A stretch of DNA of 64,000 nucleotides from Ailanthus altissimus (Eukaryota > Streptophyta > Magnoliopsida > Sapindales > Simaroubaceae), in assembly GCA_946807835.1 (NCBI GenBank), contig CAMPEX010000001.1, positions 139,001 to 203,000 on the forward strand. The letters are read 5' to 3'. Below are positions 12,964-23,660 of this stretch, piece after piece (the first letter of the stretch is position 1; every line of letters begins with the position of its first letter). The notes under the pieces are model-generated. The model was not told the DNA's origin, ran no database searches, and saw only the letters and a program-made list of their open reading frames with translations. The translations under genes were made by a program, and so were the position numbers.

Positions 12964-14408
12964 AGAGAGAAAATGATTATTTAACAATTAAATAATCAGA
13001 GTTATTTTGCCCCTCATGAATAGTTATCAAGTTTACCCCCTAATGGGTCCCACCAAATCCCACACTTGGATAAACTTAACTGAGGGTCCACAATACGCTA
13101 CGTGTCCTTATACAATTAGTAAATAATAATTATTAACTAATTATTGTATTTAATACTTAAATACAGACACGCACGCATTCCCGTGAAATCGCTGAATATT
13201 ACTGGATTAAACAATTTAATCCAGCACGCTGCCCCAGTGCACAACGAGTACACTCCATATCGTGAGACTTCCTAGGTCCTACGCCCGATTCATCAAATGG
13301 AACTATTCCATGAGTCCGTGAGCAATGCCTCATACATACGTCACGGATATACAAATCAGGGCATTGAACCATACAAGCTGAGGTTACAACGCATACGTAT
13401 AGTCCTTCCGTCATAATATCCAGGTTATGCGGGGATATAGATTATCACCGTTAAATCCCGTTATGCTCATCTATATCTTATCTCCAGACTTGTATCTCAA
13501 TGAATAATATGCGCAAACTCCTTTGTCATATTGTTCCACTCTGTCGAAACTCTTTCCCGGATGATTGCTAGTGGCCGTAAGACTTTCTGAGATACAGTCT
13601 CGAAGCATTTGGATATCAAACTCCATATAGGAGCTAACGGATCCCATATCTGTACGCACTGGACTCCATAAGCATCGGACCATACCCAGTGACACCCAGC
13701 GGTCACACCATGAAAGGTCTGTGACATGTGTGGAACCAAAGTATGGTGGATCACTTACAAGCCCACCGTGGCACTCAAGTCAAAGGACCACGTATACTAC
13801 TCAACTCGAGAGGACCCTCCATTGACGACTTACATAAGGTGTCTATCAGAGGCCCTCGTGAGTTTGTCCCATGTCCAGTCCTAACTGGATACCCATATAT
13901 GTCAATATGAGCTCCAAGGTCATGGTCAGCTAGGAACAACCATCTACACCCTATAGGTACAACATATGCTAATCTATATATAAAAGGTATCCACCGATAG
14001 ACCCGTATCGGTAGAAATAGATCAGGGACTATTATTCGAGAACATACTTACGCAACATGCATCTTCTGGCACTCGATTGCAACTCTTACAACTATGCAGT
14101 TACTAGTATATTCCCAGGTCTATATCCCATTACAGACAAGGCTCCAATTCTTGGATCTGCTGAGTATTATAACCAGCTAACACTTAACTGTGCTAATATT
14201 TAGCAATTATATGTCTCAGCGTGACTAACTATGAGTCTTTATCTAAACCCTTTAGATTTGATCCGAACTCTTTTAGATCTACAATGTCTGTAATGTTACA
14301 TGCACAATACCATATAATTTGGTATTAGTGATTTAATGGGAATGTACACTTGTATAAATACACAAGTATATGTACATTCAGGGATGGCACATAAGCACCG
14401 ACCCTAAC
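12964..14408 (-). other. Remainder of the family A solo LTR
   Basis: After the GAGAG duplication the family A LTR resumes (GATTATTTAACAATTAAATAATC onward). Its remaining landmarks match the second minus-strand solo LTR (45639-47699) closely. The short frames at 13199-13910 are shadows that also occur in that copy. Confidence 0.75.
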
Positions 14409-14689
14409 ACTAAAAACATTTTTTAAAGAACCAAGAGAAAACTCTCAATAATATTAATATTAAAACTCTTAATTCCCCTCTTATATAGTCAAATTTACTA
14501 AGAGCATAAAAGAAAAAAAAAATCAAATCCTAAATCATAGTAGGAATTGATTACAAAAAAGAAGAAATAAATAACAATCATATTAAGGAAACTAATATTT
14601 ATGTATTCTTGTTTCCAAATATAACCTAAAAATAAGAAAAGAAATTAAAAAAAATAAAGATTTAATATAGTAATGTGAACAGTAAAGCC

Positions 14690-14945
14690 AGATCTTCCTT
14701 CCTAGATTAATATGTTTCAGATCTTTCATTTTAAATTGATATGTGCCTTATTTTATTCTTCATATAAATTACTACAGATCACTTAAAGAAACTTGAATAA
14801 CATTGACAAGGAATTAATCATTTTAAACACTTAATTCAATTATATTAGTGTCTTGTACAAAGTATGAATTTGATATGTGCTCAATTAGCCCATTTAATGC
14901 TTCCTTCATTTTCTTAGTTCATGCCCTTATCATTGGACCTTTATA
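14690..14945 (-). pseudogene. Ty3/gypsy pol C-terminal remnant
   Basis: From 14943 downward the minus strand reads GPMIRA, a stop, then TKKMKEALNGLIEH. This matches the 'GPMTRARTKK.KEAL.GLI' segment that ends the pol polyprotein in many plant gypsy elements. The rest of pol is absent. It lies upstream of the interrupted LTR 9329-14681 in the same orientation, as expected for the 3' end of an element. Confidence 0.55.
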
Positions 14946-14995
14946 GATTTTCAATAGATCTTGTGAAGCTTTAGCAACCTAATTCCCAACACTTA

Positions 14996-15409
14996 GAATT
15001 GACAATGGTCTTAAGTTTTACAATAGCAATTTTGATAGCTTTTGTGCCAAGCATGGGATCGTAAGGTACAAAATAGTAAGGTCAACAACATAATAGAATC
15101 GTTTTGCAGAAATGATGAATAAGATGCATGCTGACCAAGGTAGGAATGTCTAAAGCATTTGGGGTAAGGTAATAGTCACAGCAGCCTACTTGATCAATAA
15201 AAATCCTTCATCAATAATTACCTTTAAGACTCCTGAAGAGATGTAATTAGGCAGCCCTCGTGCATGTGAATCAAAGTAAGTTGGAACCTAAAGCCTTAAA
15301 GAGGATATTTATAGGATATCCAGATAGTCTCAAAAGATACAAGGTATGGTACACAAAGTTGAAACCACTAGGAAGTATCATTAATAAAGATGTAAAGTTT
15401 GATAAGATG
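14996..15409 (+). pseudogene. Ty1/copia integrase remnant (left part)
   Basis: The strand reads RIDNGLKFYNSNFDSFCAKHG, then AERMNK-like, TAAYLINKNPSS, TFKTPEEM and, after a frame change, ALKRIFIGYPDSLKRYKVWY and INKDVKFDKM. These are consecutive integrase and linker motifs of a copia polyprotein in the correct order. Stops and frameshifts are present. The family B solo LTR inserted immediately after KFDKM; the polyprotein continues at 19758. Confidence 0.85.
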
Positions 15410-18400
15410 TGTAATATCCAATCCCTATTAGTAGTATTGGCACCTAGATTTCGGTATAGAGCAATAAAGACACTTGTTTACGCTCAAAATATAACGCGGC
15501 TATCGCAGTATAGATTGAGGTGTCGATCCCACGAGGAAGCTCTTGGCAAAATAGATTGATGAAGTAAAATATTAAAGCAGTAGCAAAGGATAAAATTAAT
15601 TGATTTAAGTGGATGAGATAGGATTATCTATGATTTGAAGGAAATGTCTTATGATAATTCAAACAAGGCTTCGAGAATCACAATTATGCTTTATAAATCT
15701 ACTCTACACTTTGATTCAATGCTTATAACTCAATTGAAAGTTTCACATCCCAAACAATCAATCGGAAGATAGAAAAATATAGCACATTTGATAGCACATG
15801 TATTTGACGTAATTAAACTCTTTGCAAGCATTAACATACATCATGTTCATTTATACAAGTTATCTAAGATCGACAATATATCACTTTGACAATATTGCAG
15901 TAAAAGATCAACTTGAATATTAAACATTTATTGCCCTTATATGTTATCCAAGATCGACAATATATCAATTTGACAATAATGCAGTAAAAGATTAACATAT
16001 AAAACAATGTCACCAGTAACAATTATAGTTCACCAAGAATCACATAAGAAAAGCATGACTGAACTTATATGAGACATGAGAATTATAATCTCTGGATTAT
16101 AGAAAATAGAATAGATAAGAGTTTAATCAAAACCAAACTTACAACATTTGTAGCTCTTGACACCGAATCAAATGATAGAAGTATATTTATTACACATAAA
16201 AGTTCATCTCTTAGCCTTACCAAGAACTCTAACCTAAATTACAATATATGTTAATGAGAAGAAAATAAGAGAGAATTATCTAATTTTAAAAACATCCTAA
16301 GTGTCTCCTTATATAGGCAATGAATGGACATATGTCATGGATGACATCAACTTCAATAATTTTAAGCCAATAACTCATTTATCCACTTGCAGCACATTTT
16401 TGATAATGTAAATGACCGATTTAACTTCTACAACTGACATGAAAGTTGTAGAATTTTGACTCTTCTTTCCATAGGCACCAATGTCATGCAAATTGGATGA
16501 GTATCCAATGAGATATGAGCACAATTCCAAAGATACATCAGAATTCGGCCAACAACCATTTTACCCACTTCCAATGCGATTTGGTCCATGATAACGGCTG
16601 ATTTGGACTTTACCATCAACATACGAGTTGTTGATAGTTAAGTCAAAAATTCACAGCTTCAAGAATTATACCAATTGAGTACGTATTATGTGAGATACGG
16701 TCCAAATACGTGAGTTGGGTCAAGCTGGGTAGGAGTTGTAGTCCGATTCTATTGTATCTCAATTTTTGGCCCATAACATGTTGGATTTGGCTTTTCTACT
16801 ATTCTTGAAATTTGTGTAAGATTGAGTCATGTTGCACCAGGTTCAATAATTTCTTCATTTTGATTTCTACATTGAGAGTTATGTCAATTTTACCTAAACC
16901 TGTCTAAATAACATTCATTAATCACAATTTAAGAAGAACACTTTATTTCAAGCTAAAAATACAAAAAATACTACAATTAGTGACATTAAATGGTGATTGA
17001 ATCTCTTAACAACATGCATTTTCATGTGTCCATGTAGGGTTACTCGATTTTAACCCTATTAGAAATATTTTATTTGTCGTACGCGTGAGAGATATTAAAC
17101 CTAATTTGGTAATTTCACACTCAATCGAAGCGCCGGACGACCCTAGAATATTTTTAGAATTTTTCTCTATTGGCTTGGAAAAGGAAATTCTAATTTACTA
17201 CATGAATTTTCATTTAAGGGTTATGTATGGAACAAGCCTTTGTTGAGAAAGACAATTCATATATTAAGGAATGGACCAATTAGAAGCAATCTCATGAATT
17301 GCCAAGTTGAAAACTCTAGTTAGTTCCTTTGACTATTCTAACTAGATAGTTATAAAAGAACCAATTAAATCTTTCCATTTGAACTAATGGAAAATTATAA
17401 GTTTTGAGTAAGTTGAAGGGCAAAATAGTCAATTGAGGGATCACTATATATATGTTGGAAGTTTGCAGAATTTTCAAGAGATCAAAAGCCAACACTTAGA
17501 GCAAAAAAAGTGAGCAAATTCATGCAAAGGTTGAAGGTGCTGCTATAGTGTAATTTCAGTTTTTTTTTTTCATGATTTTTCATGTGTAATCAAGCCAAAA
17601 TAAGGTTATATATGAATCCCTAAGCTCAATTGAAGCCTCAATTAGTGAAAATTCAAGAAAAATAGATAAGAAAAGCATTGTTTTATGAGTTTGATAAGTG
17701 AGCTTTCAATAATGCTTCAATTGATATTCTTTGTGTATTCTTGGCTTAGATTGAGTTGAATTCTAGTGTGGAGCTTGAAGGAGTCATCAATTTGAAGAAA
17801 TTGGCAAGGTAAGAATTAGGATTTTTGGTGATTTTGATATAGAGATTTCAATTGGTTGTAATTAGGGCTTTAGAATAAAATTGGCTTGATTTTGTTGTAA
17901 TTGGAATAAGAAATTGAGAAAAGGAATGTGTTGCAACCTAGGGTGAAATTCTGCCACTTTAGGGAAGTCAGAGATTGAGTGGTGTTTTGATTGAGTTGTT
18001 GTGTGTAAATGGTGCATATTGTAAATTGAATGTATATGGTTGATGGAAAAACCATAAATGATGAAAATGGGACATAATTGTCCATTTTGAAAAGGTGAAG
18101 GGCAATTATGTCCAACCAAGTTATAAGGCGTTCAATAATTTTCAAGGTGCCGGATAGTGAGTTAGATTAGATTAAATGACTCCGTAAATAAAAATCGGAA
18201 AGTAGTATGCATCCGGGCTTTGTATGTCGATTAGGGTGTTTAGTAGTTAAATGAGATTCTAGCTTTCGATTTAGTTCTAAATATCATTTGTGGCGCGTAG
18301 GTGAAGATAACCGAGAGCGGTAACAGGAGCAAAAATCGGGAGCGAAATTAAGCGCAGAGCGGTTGTGAGTAAAAATCTGCCATTTCTTTTGTTTTTGTTT

Positions 18401-19752
18401 ATTACGTTTTCGCATAATGAATATGTATGTTTTATGAGCTTTCGATGCATAACCATGATTTATGATCTTGATATATATTCATAGACATGCTTTTACATGT
18501 TCGATTTGAGAAACAGTTTCAAAATTTCTGCATTTGTTTTAAAGGCCATTGGTACCCTCAAATTATAGTGGTGATGATTGTATTAGACCCGGCCGGTATA
18601 TCCCGTGCACATGGGCAGGTCTTGAGGGTATGTCACTAACTCCGGAAAGTCGGGATGTCGTGTCATGTGAATCGCCCTATGTGTACGGGGTATTGTTTCA
18701 CTATATGTATGCGATGTAGGATTCTGCTGTATAGCCAGTGAAATGTCTTGAGATGTCACTACGGTTGCTGCTAGTTGAGGTGCCCCGTGACCTACTCATG
18801 TGTGCGGTGCTAGTTGAGTCGCTGCGTGAGTATAAAGCTTTAGGGTTACCATTGGTACAGTTTAGAAAGAAAATGGCCGAACGAGGACTTTACTAGTTTT
18901 CGATTTACCGATAGCATTTATGCATTCATATACACACAACAGTTATTATGTTATATAGATTCTGGATATTGTTTTTCAAAGATGTAGATAAAATTCGCTC
19001 GGCAAGATTTCATTAGCGTATGATATTAGAAATTATTTTACAGTTTTACATCAGTTTTAGAAGCATGATTTCTGCATGTACTTTAGAATTTGCTATCTAT
19101 GCATAATGTTCTTATAATTGAAATCTTAATTTCACTCACTGAGCTCCTTTAGCTCACTGGTTTTGTCTTTAATGTTTTCTAAATCTCCTTCTCAGGTGCA
19201 GGTCTCAGTACGCAAGCTGCTGATTCTCCTATTATCGAATAGTGGGCTGAATCTGAAAATCATTTTTGTACATGTAAATGTGCTAAATAGCACTCTTTAC
19301 TTTATGCATAATAGTTGTAGGCATGTATATTTGTATGTATATTTGAACCAACAATAAGAGATTTCGATTTTATGATGATCGTTTATGCTTTTTATGATTA
19401 TGCTCATTTTGTGATTTAAATGAAACTATTGAGTTGTGTTGGATTTGATTTGGAAATGACCGAATGTCCGAATTGGTAGTATCGAGAAGTGTTTTGAAAT
19501 AGAAGTGATATTTCTTTGCAGGTTTTATATGAATTTTTTGAAAAATAGGGAAAACTCTATCCATTTTTTTTTAAAATTAAGATGTCATTTTCATATATAT
19601 TACAAGACTTTCTCAGTAGTAGCAAGAACTAAAAAGGGGTTCACCTCGCGAAATTTCTCAACTTACCCAATTAGATTCTAAAGAACTTCGGTTGGGGTGC
19701 CAGGCAGGGCCGCTGGGATCTATAATAGAGGGTCTCGGGTCGGGTCCTGTCA
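15410..19752 (+). mobile_element. Family B solo LTR (gypsy type), copy 2, with an internal insertion
   Basis: It starts TGTAATATCC and ends GGGTCCTGTCA, flanked by perfect AGATG duplications (15405-15409 and 19753-19757). Alignment with copy 1 is continuous except for 15474-17033, which copy 1 lacks. Without that insert the length is about 2.78 kb, the same as copy 1. The two copies are similar throughout, with scattered substitutions. It interrupts the copia polyprotein at 14996-21645. The short frames inside are shadows. Confidence 0.85.
15474..17033. mobile_element. 1.56-kb insertion inside family B copy 2, unidentified
   Basis: This block is missing from family B copy 1 at a clean point (GACAC / GTAGGGTTACTC). 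It starts TTGTTTACGCTCAAAATATA, includes GTGTCGATCCCACGAGGAAG near its left end and a near-exact direct repeat of about 50 bases (about 15860-15913 and 15946-15998). No protein is recognisable. It may be another solo LTR, but I could not find a convincing target duplication, so class and strand stay open. Confidence 0.55.
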
Positions 19753-19757
19753 AGATG

Positions 19758-21645
19758 ACTATGATGAAGATTAATTAAGAAGAAGTGAAGAAAACAGAAC
19801 CTATACCTAAGAGAGTTTCAACACTATAACTAATTGAAGTTAAAGCAGGGCATAAGACAAGATTTGAAATACCCCTCGGTCAACACTGAAGTAAGTCATC
19901 CTTTGAATACATATAGAAAATACAGGTTAGTTTTTCAAAGTCCACCCAAAAATAAACTAGAACTCCATATGAAATTTGAAGAGTACTAACTAGCCAAATG
20001 TAGGCTAAGGAGAACAACAAAGCCACCAATAAGGTATGTACAAATAAATTTAATAGGTCATGTTTTTAATACTGTATTCACTATTGAGTATGATGAGCCT
20101 AAGACCTATAAAGAGGCTATAAAGAGTGAAAATAGTGACAAGTGGTAGAAGGCTATGAAGGATGAGATTAGTTATCTCCTAAAGAATAAGACTTAGAAAT
20201 TGATGGAGAGACCTCAAAATAAGAAACTAGTTGGGTGCAAGTAGGTGTATAAGACTAAGGAGAGGACATCGGGTGTAGAGCATATGAGATTTAAGGCTAT
20301 ATTAGTGGTATAAGGTTTCACATAGCATAAGAGGTTGATTTTCATAAAATATTTTCACTAATAGTCAAGCACACATCAATTAAGATTTTGTTGGCCATAT
20401 ATGTAAATCTAAATTTTCATTTTGAGCAAATAGATGTGAAAACCACTTTTCTTCATAGAGAGTTTGAAGAAAAGATATACATGTCGCAGAGGTATTTGAA
20501 GAACTTAAAATGGAATATTATACTTGTTTGTTGAAAAAGTCATTGTATAGGTTGAAACAATCTTTAAAATAGTGATATAGGAGATTTAATGACTTTAAGT
20601 TATATTATGATTTTACTATGAGCAAGTATGATGAATGTGTGTACTTTAAAGCACTAGAAAGTGGGATACATATATATCTACCTTTTATGTGGATGGTATG
20701 TTAATTGCATGCCAAGATATGGAAGAGATATATAAGTTGAAGATACAGTTGAATAACGAATTTGAAGTGAAGGATTTAAGGGTAGAAAAACAATTTTGGG
20801 TATGGATATCATAAGAGAAAGATCGGATGTTATTTTCTTATCCCAGCAAAAATATATACTCAAAATTATAGAGAGATTCAAATTTCTAATGCGAAAGCTG
20901 TCTCAACTCTCTTGGCTATACATTTTAAGTTATTAGTAACACAGTCACTAAAAATAGAAAAAGAGAAACTACAAATGCTTCAAGTACCATATGCCAATGA
21001 TATAGGGAGTATCATGTATGCAATAGTTTGCAAAAGGTCGGACATAGCTAAAGCTATAAGCGTAGTAATTTGATATATGGCAAATCCTAGAAAAGTGCAC
21101 TGTCTTGTAATAAAGTGGATATTAAGATATTTAAAAGGAATGTTAGAGCATAGTTTGTAATATAAAAAGGTAGAAAAAAAAGGATAAGATGATTAAAGGA
21201 TATGTGGACTTAGATTACACAGGAGACCTAGACAAGATAAGGTTGTTAACTGGTACATATTCACGATGTTTAAAGGTAGTATATGCTGGAGGTTAGTTTT
21301 GTAGCATGTGTTGGCATTATCAACTACAGAGGCAATGTAGATAGCTGTTTGATAAGTTATTAAAGAAGCCGTGTAGTTAAAAAGATCTGTGCAGAAATAT
21401 TAGCTATGGAAGACATAAACACAATATGTATTGTGATAGTCAAAGTTCATACATCTAAGTTAGTATCAAGTATTTTAAGAGAGGTCAAACCATATTAATG
21501 TGAGATTGCATTTCATCAGAGAGATTATACAGAGTGGCATGATTAGTCTAATAAAGATATTGTAGTTTATAAATCCTACGAATATGTTAACTAAACCACT
21601 GCCCTCAGTTAAGTTCATTCAATGTAAAAACTTAACTGGAGTCAC
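19758..21645 (+). pseudogene. Ty1/copia reverse transcriptase and RNase H remnant (right part)
   Basis: This continues the polyprotein broken at 15409. Decayed motifs appear in order: a WRKAMKDE-like start of reverse transcriptase near 20145, KHTSIKILLAIY-like and FEQIDVKTTFLH near 20380-20450, TFYVDGMLIAC at about 20683 (the catalytic YVDD box has become YVDG), SLMYA-like SIMYAIVCKRSDIAKAISV near 21010, and LRYLKG near 21125. The terminal NMLTKPLPSVKF motif is near 21570. Many stops and frameshifts are present. Confidence 0.85.
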
Positions 21646-23660
21646 TACTATATAAGTGAACGGGTAAGGCGAAGATGATAGATCTATGGATGTTTCTCTA
21701 TAAAGGGAATTTTGTATGAATGATGATTAAAAATCATGTAGAATATAGTTTTTTGAGTCAAAACATTGAGAAAAAGATAACAAGGAGTTAAGAATGAGGT
21801 AGAAGGACTGATGTTGGAGCTCAGAACTAGAAAACTAAATTTTTAGGTATGAACACAGCGACACTCAAGTCAAAATCTGTAATGTCGCAGCACCAAAGCT
21901 TGAGCATTTCAGCATCGCGATGCCAATGCGAGGAACACCCGAATTTTTTGTTTTTTAAGTTGTCTAAACTTCTTTTTCTTAATGTAACTCAAATTAGGAT
22001 CACCTAGGATGTATAAGTAATAAATAGAACCTTATTTTAGTTTGAGAGATATTATCAACATTACTCAAAACACTAAGATTGGCAATATTCAATTATAATC
22101 CCCACATAAAGATTCTTTATAATTCTTTTGATTCGATAAAAAAAAAACGTGGATCTTAATTCACTATAAACATGGATAATTGTTAAATTACGTATATCTT
22201 AGTGTTCTTTCTTATTCTTATTTTTTCTTACCTTCTCATATTCTCTATTATTTTGTAATCAATCATACTTAAAAAATATTTTCCGCAATAATATATTTTC
22301 TCTATATGTATTTTTATATTATTGTTATTAAATATAATATCAAATGCATTTTTATATCTAAAATATTAATTCAAAAATACGAATTAAAATACAACACAGA
22401 TGCCCCCTAAAAGATTTGAACGATGACTTCAAACGTGGGGGACTTAATTGATGAATTTAGTAAACGTACGACTTTTGTTGTTTAAAGAAAAAGAGACGAG
22501 GAATTCTGAACATAAATAAGCCTGTACGCACTATCAAGATACATAACAAAACACAAAACTTTGAAATCCATTTATGAAAATGAAAATGATATTTTCAAAA
22601 TCAGATTACTTTATTTTATGGTCCATTTGAACTTTTTATATAGAATTTTTGAAAATAGATATTTTTAAAGTAGAATTTTTAAAAATAAAATTTTTAATAA
22701 AAAATTTTATGACAGTTTTATTGTAAATTAACAAAAAAAAAATTAATCGAATGGATTATTTAGTTATACGATTTAAAAAGAATTTTTCTATAACTAAATT
22801 ACTAAAAATGACAAATTAAAAGGGACAAATAAAAATCTAGTACTACCATCAGAAATTTTTTTAAAGAAATAGATTAGTTAAAAATCTAGTCACACAATAT
22901 GAGACTAAGAATGTAAAATTCGAGTTCAATATTATCAATACATAACAAACAACTCAAATAATTTACTATATTTAATAAAGAAATTGAACTAAAAAACATA
23001 AAATAATAAATATTTAACAGTAATAAATCTATTTTATTAGAAGATACATTTTATATCGCAGAGATAACAACTTCAAGTACTACATTAGTAATAGTTTAAT
23101 AGGATTTTAATTTTATTAAAAATACTTTAAAAATAGAAAATAATGTTACGGTATAATTTGATATTACAAAAGTTTTTAAAAACAAATTTCAAAAAACTTT
23201 GATCCTAAAAACTTAAATTTTGAATTTTAATAATAGAAAAAAAAAGTCTCTTTTTAATCTTCAAAAACACTTTGTCATACGCAACAAAATATCATTTAAA
23301 AAAATTAAAACTCAACTAAACAGGCACTTGATACTAATTTTCTTCTTAATCAAGAAAAGCTCCAATATTATCGAACATTACATTTAAGATAGCTGTCTTT
23401 ATACTTGAATTGCCTGAAACAGGTATTTTGATTAAAGAAGAAAACAAAGAGAGAGAGAGAAACATTAATTATGCTTGTTTAGACAATATCCTTTGATTGT
23501 AAGCAGTGCAATAATCAGTCTACTTAACATTAGTAATCTTTGATAATCTTCAACGATCAAGCTTGTCCTGTAGTTGTTTAAGGTATTTGATTATATTGCT
23601 TAGAATAGCATCACAATTTGATCAAACCAAAGGTGATAAGATATTGATGTGATATTCTTA
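21646..23660. other. AT-rich intergenic DNA
   Basis: I see no gene, RNA or complete element here. The sequence is AT-rich and holds only chance frames. It lies between the copia remnant and the 3' end of the PGAP5-like gene; the right part must contain that gene's 3' untranslated region and polyadenylation site, which I could not place. Confidence 0.5.

Larger units (their letters stand above)
9573..14409 (-). mobile_element. Family A solo LTR (minus), carrying a nested family B solo LTR
   Basis: On the minus strand it starts TGTTAGGGTCGGTGCTTATG at 14409 and ends GCTGCGCCAACA at 9573. It is flanked by a perfect 5-bp duplication CTAAA (9568-9572 and 14410-14414). Without the 2790-bp insert and one GAGAG copy it is about 2.04 kb. 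No internal sequence of the family is attached, so it is a solo LTR left by recombination between the two LTRs of an inserted element. The conserved stem-loop lies at 9758-9796. Confidence 0.85.
9329..14681 (-). mobile_element. Ty3/gypsy LTR, interrupted by nested insertions
   Basis: Read on the minus strand, the LTR starts TGTTCACATTACTATATT at 14681 and ends GAGGTTCACATCA at 9329, next to the primer site. Removing the family A solo LTR and one copy of its target duplication leaves about 510 bases. Pol C-terminal sequence lies on its upstream side and gag on its downstream side, so it appears to be an LTR shared by two internal regions. The ends and the primer site are visible; the element's other LTRs are not in view. 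Confidence 0.55.

Noticed and set aside
13199..13910. Several overlapping frames of 60-85 codons on both strands
   Set aside because: Equivalent frames recur at 46872-47269, 32496-32931, 39743-39946 and 2611-2793. They lie at the same place in copies of the family A LTR, so they are non-coding LTR sequence, not a gene family.
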